A stretch of 64,000 bases of DNA, taken from positions 2,604,001 through 2,668,000 of the forward strand of contig NZ_JQNQ01000001.1 of NCBI RefSeq assembly GCF_000745315.1. Reading direction: 5' to 3'. The translations under genes and the position numbers were made by a program. Of this stretch, positions 25,317-34,680 are shown piece by piece. Below the pieces are notes generated by a model. It was not told where the DNA came from. It did not search any database and was given only the letters and a program-made list of their open reading frames with translations. The stretch is from Salegentibacter sp. Hel_I_6. Lineage in GTDB: Bacteria; Bacteroidota; Bacteroidia; Flavobacteriales; Flavobacteriaceae. Numbering within the stretch: the first letter of the stretch is position 1; each line of letters begins with the position of its first letter.

Positions 25317-28300
25317 TTAAAAGTTAAGTTTAAGGCTTGCACCTATTTCTCTAAACATTGGATAAGCACCAGATTGGTATCCCTGAGTATTACCGGCACT
25401 AAGTCCTGATTCAGGATCAGAGTATGGCATATTCTTATGAATAATCCAAAGGTTCCTACCAATTACAGAAAAAGAAGCTCTTGTAAATGGTAACCTATCA
25501 GTTATTTTTTCGCTTAATGCATAAGTTAGGTTAACCTCTCTAAGTTTTACGAAAGAAGCATCGTAAACATGTCCTTTGTTTGCATCTCTTGCATATCCAT
25601 AAGGATTAATGTGAGAATCAAAAGGAGCTCTTTTATTGTTAGGCTGACCATCTTGTGTAACTCCAGGAAGAATGATGCCACCACCTTCAGCTAAAGAATT
25701 TCTCATTGGATTTCCTAGATCATTAGTTCCAACTGTTTGGTCAAACATACCGGTTGCAAAACCATACCAGGTATCAAGAGAGAAAATATCTCCACCTTTT
25801 TGAACATCGATTAAGAAACTCAAGCTAAGGTTTTTATATTGAAAAGTGTTTTGAAGACCACCGGTCCAGTCTGGTTGTATGTTACCAATGATTTCATTAT
25901 TATTTGCACTTCTTAAATAGAAACCATCTGCTCCAACAACTTTATTGCCACTGTCATCGTAGATGTAATCTGTACCTCTTATGGCTCCATAAGGCTCACC
26001 AGGTGCGGCATTAATAGTTACACCACCTTGAAGAGAAGGGCCTATTTGAAGGTTGTCTATTCCCTGTGCTAAGCTTAAAACTTCACTTCGGTTTCTTGCC
26101 CAGTTAATATTCATGTTCCAGTTAAAGTCTTCAGTTCTTACAGGATTTAAACGTATAGAAGCTTCAATACCTTTGTTTTCAACTGTACCTGCATTGAAAA
26201 ATACCGAAGTAAAACCAGAAGCCATAGATACTGGTACCGGGGTGATTTGATCTTCAGTCTGGCTGTTGTAATATGATACATCAAAACCTATTCTCCTATC
26301 AAAGAAATTTGCCTCAAGACCAACTTCATAAGACTTTGTTCTTTCAGGGCTAAGATTAGCATTGTTTAAGACTGCTTGATTACCGGCAATACCTGCTCCT
26401 GCAAAAGGAGTGCTAAGAACATAAGTGTTAAGTACACTAAAAGGTAGAGCATCGTTACCAACCTCAGCATAGTTAGCCCTTACTTTTGCAAAGTTCAACC
26501 AATCTGCCTCTACGATATTAGAAAGTAATAAACTTGTTGAAATAGATGGATAGTAAAAAGTATTGTTTTCAGCAGGTAGTGTAGAAGAACGGTCTCTTCT
26601 TATTGTACCTTCAACAAAATAGGTATCTAAATAACCTAAACTAGCTCTTGCATAAATACCATCAATCATTCTTGTGGCATCGTATTCGTTAGGAGGTAAA
26701 ATTGGATCAACACTATTGCTTAATGCATAAAAACTTGGAGCATTAAGGCCACCGTTAGTAGAAGCTCTAATAGAACTGTTCTCATTTCTTCTTAAGTTCC
26801 ATCCTAAGTTCCCGTCAAAATTTAATCCTTCAGCAATATCAGTATTTGCGTTCAAAATAAGATCGTAGTTGTATTCAGCGCCTCTTCCGTTGTATCTAGA
26901 GTATCCTGATACACCAACACTACCTACATTTCTTCTTTCTTCCTGTAATTCATCGTACGTATCAAATGAGAAACGTCCTAAAACACTAAAAATATCATTG
27001 ATCTCATAGTTCAGGTTAATGTTACCAAAATACCTGTTACGAGTATCAGTCTGGAAGTTTTCATAACGCGTCCAATATGGGTTGTCCATATAGATTGGTG
27101 TGCGGTTTGTTGGACTATTTGGATTCCATGTGATGTTTTGCCCTGTAGCTAGATAAGCATCTCTTTGTTCATAAACATCTACGTTAGTTTGCCACCACTG
27201 GCGAAACTGTTGCATTGGGTTCTCTGAGTCGTAACCCGTACCGTATCTACCTTTACCGTCTGTTTTGGTATAAGTAATGTTAGCGCTTGCGCTAAAATCA
27301 TCCGTAAATTCGTGATTACCGCTAAATTTAATAGTATTTCTTTTAATTCTACTATTAGGTAGGTTTCCTTGATTATTTAGGTTAGTTACACTAAGTCTAA
27401 AAGTACTTGTTTCGTTACCACCATCTAAAGCCACAGAGTTTATAGCTGTATAACCTCTTTCCCAAAAATCGTTAGGTGTGTTTTGTGCTGCTTCCCAAGG
27501 GGTTGCTTGTTGGTAGGTGTCTAATTGTGGGTAAATAGAATTCCATTGGTAAATTGGCTGTCCTTCAAAACGACCCCCCATTGATACATCTTCCGTGAAA
27601 GGAACAAATGGGATATTAGGATCAAAACCATCAGGAAGATCTAAATTATTATACCTGTTAAAGAATGGGGTGTCATAGAATGCACCATATCCAGCTCCAT
27701 ATTGATCCTGGTAAACAGGAAGCGTATTATCATCCACAGAAGAGGTCATAAATGTTGAATTGATAGAAATACCAATCCCTTTTTGTTTAGATCCTTTTTT
27801 AGTTTCGATGATAATTACACCGTTAGCAGCTCTTGCTCCATAAAGTGCTGTCGCAGCTGCCCCCTTTAATACGTTGATCGATTCAATGTCGTTTGGGTTA
27901 ATGTCTGATGCGGCATTACCATAATCATAACCACCACGACCACCTTGCTGATCAGCAGTGTTAGGAGTTTCGTTACTAATAGGAGTACCATCAATTACGA
28001 AAAGTGCCTGGTTGTTACCAGTTAAAGAAGCGTTACCACGAATTACAATATTCGTAGAACCTCCCATAGTACCAGAACTCTTAATGTTAAGTCCAGCTAC
28101 TTTACCGGAAAGTGAGTTCATGAAGTTGGTTGTTGGTACATCAGAAACTTCAGCGCCTTCAACCTCCTGAGTTGCATAACCTAAAGATTTCTTTTCTCGT
28201 TGAATACCTAAAGCGGTAACAACAACTTCATCTAGTTGGGCAGAATCTGTACTTAATGTCACATCTATAGTGTCATTATTTGCAACAGTGTATTCTGCAG

Positions 28301-28538
28301 TTTCCATTCCAACGAAAGAGTAAACCAATACATCGCCTTCAGTGGCTGCAATGGAATAATTTCCGTCAAAATCGGTTTGGGTACCTGTACTGGTTCCCTC
28401 AATTAAAACGGTTACACCCGGAAGGGGTAACCCGTCTTCATCGACTACCGTACCGGTAATCGTTCGTTCTTGTGCAAAGGTAATTTGCACCACTAACACC
28501 AATAAAAGTGTTAGAATACTACTAAACTTTGTTCTCAT
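25317..28538 (-). CDS. SusC/RagA-family TonB-dependent outer membrane transporter
   Basis: A 1073-residue outer-membrane channel importing oligomers captured by SusD, energised by TonB. The signal peptide ends ITFAQ; a carboxypeptidase-regulatory-like domain follows (ERTITGTVVDEDGLPLPGVT, TDFDGNYSI), then the SusC TonB-box-like region LDEVVVTALGI, the plug domain (NSLSGKVAGLNIKSSG, DGTPISN, INVLKGAAATALYGARAANG) and a 22-strand barrel ending in ...EIGASLKLNF. Start MRTKFSS at 28538 is directly preceded by a hairpin-bearing element shared with the other SusC gene here. First gene of a SusC-SusD-lipoprotein unit. Confidence 0.95.
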   Translation of the reverse strand: MRTKFSSILTLLLVLVVQITFAQERTITGTVVDEDGLPLPGVTVLIEGTSTGTQTDFDGNYSIAATEGDVLVYSFVGMETAEYTVANNDTIDVTLSTDSAQLDEVVVTALGIQREKKSLGYATQEVEGAEVSDVPTTNFMNSLSGKVAGLNIKSSGTMGGSTNIVIRGNASLTGNNQALFVIDGTPISNETPNTADQQGGRGGYDYGNAASDINPNDIESINVLKGAAATALYGARAANGVIIIETKKGSKQKGIGISINSTFMTSSVDDNTLPVYQDQYGAGYGAFYDTPFFNRYNNLDLPDGFDPNIPFVPFTEDVSMGGRFEGQPIYQWNSIYPQLDTYQQATPWEAAQNTPNDFWERGYTAINSVALDGGNETSTFRLSVTNLNNQGNLPNSRIKRNTIKFSGNHEFTDDFSASANITYTKTDGKGRYGTGYDSENPMQQFRQWWQTNVDVYEQRDAYLATGQNITWNPNSPTNRTPIYMDNPYWTRYENFQTDTRNRYFGNINLNYEINDIFSVLGRFSFDTYDELQEERRNVGSVGVSGYSRYNGRGAEYNYDLILNANTDIAEGLNFDGNLGWNLRRNENSSIRASTNGGLNAPSFYALSNSVDPILPPNEYDATRMIDGIYARASLGYLDTYFVEGTIRRDRSSTLPAENNTFYYPSISTSLLLSNIVEADWLNFAKVRANYAEVGNDALPFSVLNTYVLSTPFAGAGIAGNQAVLNNANLSPERTKSYEVGLEANFFDRRIGFDVSYYNSQTEDQITPVPVSMASGFTSVFFNAGTVENKGIEASIRLNPVRTEDFNWNMNINWARNRSEVLSLAQGIDNLQIGPSLQGGVTINAAPGEPYGAIRGTDYIYDDSGNKVVGADGFYLRSANNNEIIGNIQPDWTGGLQNTFQYKNLSLSFLIDVQKGGDIFSLDTWYGFATGMFDQTVGTNDLGNPMRNSLAEGGGIILPGVTQDGQPNNKRAPFDSHINPYGYARDANKGHVYDASFVKLREVNLTYALSEKITDRLPFTRASFSVIGRNLWIIHKNMPYSDPESGLSAGNTQGYQSGAYPMFREIGASLKLNF

Positions 28539-28552
28539 TTTTAAATTTGTTT

Positions 28553-28590
28553 GAATTAGCCAACGCCAAAAGTGCTAATAAATGGTTAAC
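28553..28590 (-). promoter_or_regulatory. Conserved hairpin-bearing leader element before susC (copy 1)
   Basis: On the minus strand the element reads TAACCATTTATTAGCACTTT, then TGGCGTTGGCTAATTCAA, and ends about 15 bases before the ATG. TTAGC (28578-28574) and GCTAA (28560-28556) can pair around a 13-base loop. Copy 2 before the other susC (33427-33464) is nearly identical although the flanks differ. Confidence 0.65.
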
Positions 28591-28793
28591 TAAACAAAAT
28601 TTAAACTTTAAAATAAAATACAAGTGTTAAACAAAAGTCACCGAATTTGTTTATTGCTCTAAAAATCAGAGGGTAAGAGTGATTGTTAAATTTGTTAAAA
28701 AAATATTTTGAATTAAGTAAAACCAAAAATATTCTAAAATTCCTGATTTTAATGATGTTTTTAAGAACTTCTCAAGAAGAAATGAACAGGAAT

Positions 28794-28824
28794 AAAAAAG
28801 GGATTCACTATTGAATCCCTTTTT
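28794..28824 (-). terminator. Intrinsic terminator after the second SusCD pair
   Basis: AAAAAGGGATTCA / TGAATCCCTTTTT hairpin, 4-5-base loop, ends flanked by A and T runs. It lies 20 bases past the SusD stop. Confidence 0.88.
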
Positions 28825-28844
28825 CATTATTAGTTTATGTTAAT

Positions 28845-30221
28845 TTAATTGCTTGGAAAAACCCAAATATCGTCATCTAATAAATGCCCTCCCTGAGCTT
28901 GAATTGCAGCTTCGTAAGCATCTGGGTTGGATTGTCTTTCAGAAATTGGGTATAACAATCTTCTTGGTATTATTCCTGAAGGGTTATTTCCGTTTTCTCC
29001 ATCTGGGTTTGGTGTTATACTAGGGAATCCTGTACGTCTATATCCGTTCCAAATTTGCATTGGGGATTGACCATACAACGCTTTATATTTTTCAGTAATT
29101 ATAGTTTCTATACTAGCGCTTCCAATACTTGAAAGGTATGCATTAGCATTTGCTGTTGTTACTCCTAAGTAGCTCATATTTGCTAAGATAGCTTCTTCCA
29201 TTGCTTCGGTGCCATCTCCACCTGTTCTTTCCAATGCTTCCGCTTCTATAAACTTCACTTCAGCATAGCTAATTACCGGAGAAGGGCTATCTAGTTTGCT
29301 CCAAAATAGGTTAGGATCATTAGCGTCAAAATAACGAAAAGTTCCACCCGCGCTCTCATTCATATATAATGGCATTCTAGGGTCACCCATCATAAGATTC
29401 GAAAAATAATCTCCTATAACCATTGTGTTTGGTCTTTGGAATCCGAAGAGTGCTAAAGGATGACCACCATTTTGCGTATTCTCAAAAAAGAAGTCTAATT
29501 GATCAGTATTACTGCTCGTAGCCATATCTAATTCGTCTAATGCCATTTGTGCGGCATTAGGATTTACAATAGTTTGCTGAATATAAAAGCGCGCCTTAAG
29601 ACCGTGGGCGGCACTTATCCATTGTTCATTGCTGCCTCCAACTAAATCACCTTGAATCCCTGCAGGATCTTCAGCATTTAAATCGGTTATGGCTTCTGAT
29701 AGAAGTGTTTGGAGAACTCCATACAATTCTTCCTGATCATCATATTTAGGGGATAAATTGTCTTCCCCTTGAAAAGCTTCAGAGTATGGTACGTCTCCCC
29801 AGGCGTTCGTTGCCAACCCTAAATTAATGGCCATGTATATTTTAGCCAAACCTCTTGTATTAGGGGCCTCTAAGTTCGTGGCTCTTTCAATAATATCGGC
29901 AGCATCTCTCATTGAACCTGTGTATAAACCAAAGTCCCAAGGATTGTTGGTGTCGTTTTCGCCTATTACATAAGTGGTGTATTGAAGTTGCTGAGCATCA
30001 ACTCCTTCCCATTGTTGGGTTATTATACCCGCATATCTACCTAGGACAGCACCAATATTTCTATGGGTTTGGGTTTGCATCGCTGGCACAATCGCTACCA
30101 ATTCCACATTTTCACCTCCAGGACGTGTAGGATCCTGATTGGTAGAATCATAATCACACGAGCTCAAAAATGCAACACAAATTATTGCTAATTTTGATAT
30201 ATTGTTTTTTATATATTTCAT
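28845..30221 (-). CDS. SusD/RagB-family nutrient-binding outer membrane lipoprotein
   Basis: A 458-residue partner of the adjacent SusC, 11 bases downstream of it. Lipobox LSSC at residues 19-22; mature part begins DYDSTNQDPTRPGGENVELV. SusD-like 2 features include AIVPAMQTQTHRNIGAVLGR, YMAINLGLATNAWGDVPYSE, WISAAHGLKARFYIQQ, SYAEVKFIEAEALERTGGDG and the C-terminal PRRLLYPISERQSNPDAYE. It is only loosely similar to the other SusD in the window, so the two loci probably bind different ligands. Ends with a strong terminator and has no third lipoprotein gene. Confidence 0.93.
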   Translation of the reverse strand: MKYIKNNISKLAIICVAFLSSCDYDSTNQDPTRPGGENVELVAIVPAMQTQTHRNIGAVLGRYAGIITQQWEGVDAQQLQYTTYVIGENDTNNPWDFGLYTGSMRDAADIIERATNLEAPNTRGLAKIYMAINLGLATNAWGDVPYSEAFQGEDNLSPKYDDQEELYGVLQTLLSEAITDLNAEDPAGIQGDLVGGSNEQWISAAHGLKARFYIQQTIVNPNAAQMALDELDMATSSNTDQLDFFFENTQNGGHPLALFGFQRPNTMVIGDYFSNLMMGDPRMPLYMNESAGGTFRYFDANDPNLFWSKLDSPSPVISYAEVKFIEAEALERTGGDGTEAMEEAILANMSYLGVTTANANAYLSSIGSASIETIITEKYKALYGQSPMQIWNGYRRTGFPSITPNPDGENGNNPSGIIPRRLLYPISERQSNPDAYEAAIQAQGGHLLDDDIWVFPSN

Positions 30222-30232
30222 GATGAAGCTTA

Positions 30233-33200
30233 TTAAAAGTTAAGTTTTACGGTTAGCGCATAGCTGCGAGTATTTGGTTGGTTAAAATAATCTAAACCGA
30301 TACCATTTGATGCGCCAGTTAAATTGGTTTCAGGATCAATGCCAGGATAATCTGTTATGAGGAATAAGTTTCTTCCCGCCAGGGTAAAAGAACCGCCAGA
30401 CAAGAATGTGTTATCTATAAGGCTGGAAGGAAGTGAGTAAGTAATTGAAGCTTCTCTTAATCTTACCCAAGATGAGTCAAAAATATAGTCCTCAGAGACT
30501 CCTCCAAACGCATATCTTGTCCAATAATTTCCTCCTAAACCGTTGGCTGGATCAGCAAGGGCTACTTCAGTAGTATTTGTTTCTCCTGTATTTGCGTTAA
30601 CACCATCAAAAACAAAGTCTGTAATATCCCTTTGTTCTGCGGTAGTTTGTGAAGTTCCGAAATAATCGACAATTCCGCAAGTTCCACACCATACATCACC
30701 ACCCTGTCTAATATCTAATAAAGCAGAGATGCTAAAGTTTTTGTAGGAAAGTGTGTTTCTTATTCCCGCGGTCCAGTCCGGAATTGGATCTCCAACCACT
30801 CCATCAATTGGATTCACAATAGGGAAACCGTTGTCTCCAATTAATAATTCACCTGCATCATTTCTTTGAAATCTTGAACCAAAGATGGCTCCATAAGGTT
30901 GACCGGCAATAACTCTACTTGATGTAGAGGTGAAACCAGCTAATAGAATAGACTCAACATCTGGTGCTAGTTCTACAACATCGTTCTCAAAAGTGGTCCA
31001 GTTAACATCTATGTTCCAATTAAAATTCTCTGTTCTTACAGGTTGTAAACCGGCAGTAACTTCCCATCCTTTATTTTCAATTATACCTGCGTTTAGAACC
31101 CTTGCCGTGTAACCTGTCACTGCTGGTTGATCTACTTGAATAATTTGATCTTCTGTAGTTTTGTTGTAGTAGGCTACATCAAATTTTAATCTGGAGTTGA
31201 AGAAATTGAATTCTGCTCCCACTTCATATTCTGTGGTGACCTCGGGTCTTATATTAGCGTTTCCAAGCAAGGCAGATCTTTCAAAAGCTACGGTTGAAAA
31301 TATTGGAAATTGATTAGCGTCTATAAAGCCATCTCCTCCGGCGGCGGCTGCTCCATAATAGGTGAGAGTGGAAAACGTTGGAGCGTCATTACCAGTTTTA
31401 CCGTATGATCCCCTTAATTTACCGTAGTTCATAATTCCACTGTCCCATAACTCTGTAAAAACAAAACTTGATCCAAAGCTGTAAGATTGGAAAGAGTTGT
31501 TGTCTTCAGGTAGGGTAGATGACCAGTCGTTTCTAAAGGTTCCGTTTATGAAAAAAGTATCGTCGTAAGCAAAACGAGCATCTGCAAGCACTGCATCAAG
31601 CTCTCTTCTATCTATTGATTCTGATACCGCCTGACTTGCTGTATTAGAAATAACGAAAAAGCTTGGTATTGTCATTCCTAGCCCGGTAACCTGATCAAAT
31701 TGAGTTTCAGTTTTGTAGCCATCATAACCAACCACGCCATTAAATAGCAATTTATCACTAATTTCCTTCTCTGTTAAAAAGAGTAATTGTGTGTTAATAT
31801 CTTCATTAAAAATAGTTTGGTTAAAAACTTGCCCTTGTGGGTTTCCTGCAGAATTCACATCAATCCCTTGTTTTCTCTTATCAGCATACTGGTCATATCC
31901 AAAGGTTCCCTGAACAGTAGCCCATTCAAACGGCTTGTACTCAAAAGATAATCTACCAATAAAACGTTTTACATCGTCAAAAGCTGGGTTTTTTGATACT
32001 GTCCAATATGGGTTATCATAAATTCCGGCGCGGTAACTTCTTTGTGTTCCGTCGGGCAATTGATAAGTAGAAAGTGTGTTGGCTGCATCTCTTCCAGATG
32101 AACCATTACCATTGTCAAAAGTTGGGGTGGAGCGAACTAAGCCAAGCATTACACCTGATACGTTTGATCCTCTTTGAACTCTACGGCCACCGGAATTAAT
32201 AAAGTTTGCGCTACCTGATATTTCAAAGTTATCGGTTAAAGCTGCGGTTATATCACTTCTAAAAGACGTTCTATTAAATTGTTCCTGAGGAGCGACACCA
32301 GTTTGGTCTAGATGAGATCCTGAAATATAATATTTAACATCTTCGGTTCCTCCTCTCACAGAAACATTATTGTCCTGAAGAACTCCTGTAGTAAAGAAAT
32401 CATATTGATCATAGGCATTAGCTGGTTGGCCATTACCCTGGCCTGCAGGCACTAATCTACCGTTGCGATCGTAAGGGTATGAGGTGTCTCCATCAAATTC
32501 TAGGGAAGAAATTCTAGGTCCCCAACTAAACCCTTCTTGAGTTTCAGGGCCACGATATGTAGCTACACCACCAACAGGTTGTCCCTGTGCGAATTCACTT
32601 TGTAATTTTGGTAATTTATTTACTTCGCTAAATTGAAGCGTGGATGTTACTGACACTACCGGTGCACCGGTTTTACCTTTTTTAGTTGTAATGAGTACAA
32701 CTCCGTTAGCGGCTCTAAGACCGTAAAGAGTTTGTGCTGCAGTTCCTTTTAAAATCTCTATAGATTCGATATCTGCCTGTGCAATATCTACCGCCCTGTT
32801 GGAAGCATCTACTCCACCTACACCATTTCCAGACGATGAGTTGTCAATTGGAACTCCGTCTATTACAAATAAGGGGGCATTAGATCTATTAATTGAAGTA
32901 TTACCTCTAATTCGAATATTAGAAGAGGCACCTACGGATCCAGAAGAACTAACTACGCTAACACCAGCAGCCTTAGAAGATAGGGAGTTAACGAGGTTTG
33001 TTTCTCCGGTATTTTCAATATCATCAGCGGTTACTGTTTCGGCGGCGTAAGTAAGAGATCGTGGATTCGATTTGATACCTAATGCAGTAACAACCACTTC
33101 ATCTAATTGTGCGGCATCACCTCCCATGGTAATTTGAACCTCTGTGGTCTCGTTGGTGATAGGGAATTCTGTAGTTTCCATTCCTACGAACGAGAAAACC

Positions 33201-33412
33201 AGAATTTCTCCAGTTTGTGCATTGATAGAAAATTCACCATCGAAATTGGTTTGGACACCTGTACTTGTTCCTTTAATTAATACGTTTACCCCAGGTAACG
33301 GTAAACCATCTTCATCCTGAACGCTACCCGTAATGGTACGTTCCTGTGCAAAACTTACTTGCACGACTAACGCTAAGAAAAGCGTTAAAAAAATGTTCAT
33401 TTTGATTTTCAT
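30233..33412 (-). CDS. SusC/RagA-family TonB-dependent outer membrane transporter
   Basis: A 1059-residue outer-membrane channel. Start chosen at the ATG at 33412 (MKIKMNIFLTLFLALVVQVS), because this begins the signal peptide; the open frame runs upstream another 32 codons through the shared leader element and is unlikely to be translated. Domains: signal peptide ending SFAQ, regulatory-like domain (ERTITGSVQDEDGLPLPGVN, TNFDGEFSI), TonB-box region LDEVVVTALGI, plug (NSLSSKAAGVSVVSSSGSVG, IDGVPIDN, IEILKGTAAQTLYGLRAANG) and barrel ending SYALTVKLNF. A CGTCGIVDYFGTS loop carries two close cysteines, unusual in these barrels. First gene of a SusC-SusD pair. Confidence 0.95.
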   Translation of the reverse strand: MKIKMNIFLTLFLALVVQVSFAQERTITGSVQDEDGLPLPGVNVLIKGTSTGVQTNFDGEFSINAQTGEILVFSFVGMETTEFPITNETTEVQITMGGDAAQLDEVVVTALGIKSNPRSLTYAAETVTADDIENTGETNLVNSLSSKAAGVSVVSSSGSVGASSNIRIRGNTSINRSNAPLFVIDGVPIDNSSSGNGVGGVDASNRAVDIAQADIESIEILKGTAAQTLYGLRAANGVVLITTKKGKTGAPVVSVTSTLQFSEVNKLPKLQSEFAQGQPVGGVATYRGPETQEGFSWGPRISSLEFDGDTSYPYDRNGRLVPAGQGNGQPANAYDQYDFFTTGVLQDNNVSVRGGTEDVKYYISGSHLDQTGVAPQEQFNRTSFRSDITAALTDNFEISGSANFINSGGRRVQRGSNVSGVMLGLVRSTPTFDNGNGSSGRDAANTLSTYQLPDGTQRSYRAGIYDNPYWTVSKNPAFDDVKRFIGRLSFEYKPFEWATVQGTFGYDQYADKRKQGIDVNSAGNPQGQVFNQTIFNEDINTQLLFLTEKEISDKLLFNGVVGYDGYKTETQFDQVTGLGMTIPSFFVISNTASQAVSESIDRRELDAVLADARFAYDDTFFINGTFRNDWSSTLPEDNNSFQSYSFGSSFVFTELWDSGIMNYGKLRGSYGKTGNDAPTFSTLTYYGAAAAGGDGFIDANQFPIFSTVAFERSALLGNANIRPEVTTEYEVGAEFNFFNSRLKFDVAYYNKTTEDQIIQVDQPAVTGYTARVLNAGIIENKGWEVTAGLQPVRTENFNWNIDVNWTTFENDVVELAPDVESILLAGFTSTSSRVIAGQPYGAIFGSRFQRNDAGELLIGDNGFPIVNPIDGVVGDPIPDWTAGIRNTLSYKNFSISALLDIRQGGDVWCGTCGIVDYFGTSQTTAEQRDITDFVFDGVNANTGETNTTEVALADPANGLGGNYWTRYAFGGVSEDYIFDSSWVRLREASITYSLPSSLIDNTFLSGGSFTLAGRNLFLITDYPGIDPETNLTGASNGIGLDYFNQPNTRSYALTVKLNF

Positions 33413-33426
33413 GTTGAGTTTTATTT

Positions 33427-33464
33427 GAATTAGCCAAACCAAAAATGCTAATAAATAGTTAATA
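33427..33464 (-). promoter_or_regulatory. Conserved hairpin-bearing leader element before susC (copy 2)
   Basis: On the minus strand it reads TTAACTATTTATTAGCATTT, then TTGGTTTGGCTAATTCAA, ending 14 bases before the ATG at 33412. TTAGC (33451-33447) can pair with GCTAA (33434-33430) around a 12-base loop. It matches copy 1 at most positions; differences cluster in the loop and edges. Confidence 0.65.
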
Positions 33465-33716
33465 AAGCAAGCTTTTGTGAAATATTTTAATGTTTTGTTA
33501 AGACTCATTATTCTGTCGATACCTAAGATTTAATTTAGGGTATGTTGAGTGTAAAGAAACTAATCGCGTGTAGTATTTGAAGTTTCGAGTTTTTGAGGTT
33601 TTTTTTGTAAGTATTAATATGTAGAATTAAATGAGATCTAGGTTGTTTAGATTGATGTTTATTTTAGGTTTTTACCTTTTGTTATATCATCCTTCTGAAA
33701 ATTAATTAATTATAGT

Positions 33717-33746
33717 TTGATAAATTTGTTTTTATTTCTACATTTG
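33717..33746 (+). promoter_or_regulatory. Promoter of the str-S10 ribosomal operon
   Basis: TTG at 33717-33719 and TACATTTG at 33739-33746, separated by 19 bases: an exact match to the Bacteroidota housekeeping promoter in both boxes and spacing. Transcription would start about 45-50 bases before rpsL. Confidence 0.85.
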
Positions 33747-33799
33747 CAAACCCTAAAAAACAGGGGATTAAATTTATTAATAATTAGGTAAAAGAAATT

Positions 33800-34174
33800 A
33801 TGCCAACAATTTCACAATTAGTACGAAAAGGAAGAGCCCAGATAACCAAGAAGAGTAAATCGGCTGCTTTGGATTCGTGTCCTCAAAGAAGAGGAGTGTG
33901 CACACGTGTGTATACTACTACACCTAAGAAGCCAAACTCGGCTATGCGTAAAGTAGCTAGGGTTAGGTTGACTAACGGAAAAGAAGTTAACGCTTATATT
34001 CCAGGTGAGGGTCACAATCTACAAGAGCACTCGATAGTATTGGTTAGAGGTGGAAGGGTAAAAGATTTGCCAGGTGTGAGATACCACATTGTTCGCGGTG
34101 CATTAGATACTGCGGGTGTTGAAGGTAGAAGCCAGCGTAGGTCTAAATACGGAGCCAAACGCCCTAAAAAGTAA
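33800..34174 (+). CDS. rpsL: 30S ribosomal protein S12
   Basis: Decoding-centre protein of the small subunit, 124 residues, full length. The streptomycin-related loop TTTPKKPNSAMRKVA keeps lysine at position 43/44, and VRGGRVKDLPGVRYH is intact, so the sequence predicts a streptomycin-sensitive (wild-type) form. First gene of the cluster behind a consensus promoter; rpsG follows after 23 bases. Confidence 0.98.
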   Translation: MPTISQLVRKGRAQITKKSKSAALDSCPQRRGVCTRVYTTTPKKPNSAMRKVARVRLTNGKEVNAYIPGEGHNLQEHSIVLVRGGRVKDLPGVRYHIVRGALDTAGVEGRSQRRSKYGAKRPKK

Positions 34175-34197
34175 TTAAAAACTTTTAATGTAAAGAA

Positions 34198-34674
34198 ATG
34201 AGAAGAAGACAGGCCAAAAAAAGACCGCTTTTACCAGATCCAAAATTTAACGATCAACTTGTTACGCGTTTTGTGAACATGATGATGTGGGATGGTAAAA
34301 AATCGGTAGCCTTTAAAATTTTCTATGATACAATAGCAATTATAGAAGAGAAGAAACAAGACGAAGAAAAAACAGGTTTGGAAATTTGGAAAGATGCTCT
34401 TTCTAATGTTATGCCTCACGTTGAAGTTAGAAGTAGACGAGTTGGAGGTGCAACCTTTCAAATCCCGATGCAAATAAGACCAGATAGAAAAGTAGCAACT
34501 GCTATGAAGTGGTTAATTTCATTTGCACGTAAGAGAAACGAAAAATCTATGGCGCAGAAATTAGCTTCTGAAGTTCTTGCTGCTGCTAAAGAAGAAGGTG
34601 CTGCAGTTAAGAAAAGAGTTGATACTCATAAAATGGCTGAAGCTAATAAAGCATTCTCTCACTTTAGATTCTAA
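34198..34674 (+). CDS. rpsG: 30S ribosomal protein S7
   Basis: Small-subunit head assembly protein binding the 3' domain of 16S rRNA; 158 residues, starting MRRRQAKKRPLLPDPKFNDQ. The conserved PHVEVRSRRVGGATFQIPMQ and the C-terminal HKMAEANKAFSHFRF are present. Six bases separate it from fusA; the rpsL-rpsG-fusA order is the classic str operon. Confidence 0.98.
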   Translation: MRRRQAKKRPLLPDPKFNDQLVTRFVNMMMWDGKKSVAFKIFYDTIAIIEEKKQDEEKTGLEIWKDALSNVMPHVEVRSRRVGGATFQIPMQIRPDRKVATAMKWLISFARKRNEKSMAQKLASEVLAAAKEEGAAVKKRVDTHKMAEANKAFSHFRF

Positions 34675-34680
34675 AATAAA

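Larger units (their letters stand above)
28539..28844. other. 306-base intergenic region between two SusCD loci
   Basis: No gene is visible. It holds the conserved leader element of susC (28553-28590), AT-rich presumptive promoter sequence of that gene (minus-strand TTG...TTTAAATTTTG near 28600-28627, imperfect match), and the terminator of the upstream SusCD pair (28794-28824). The remaining ~160 bases show nothing I can name. Confidence 0.7.
33413..33799. other. 387-base intergenic region between the SusC gene and the ribosomal cluster
   Basis: No gene is visible. From left to right: the conserved susC leader element (33427-33464), an AT-rich stretch without any clear element, and the rpsL promoter (33717-33746) with a leader of about 45 bases. 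The two divergent promoter regions share this space. Confidence 0.75.

Noticed and set aside
30233..33508. Longer susC product starting 32 codons further upstream
   Set aside because: The extension runs through the conserved leader element and precedes a complete signal peptide; the ATG at 33412 is the normal SusC start.
33413..33716. tRNA or small RNA gene in the AT-rich gap before rpsL
   Set aside because: No cloverleaf or GC-rich compact fold was found by eye; only the susC leader and the rpsL promoter are supported.
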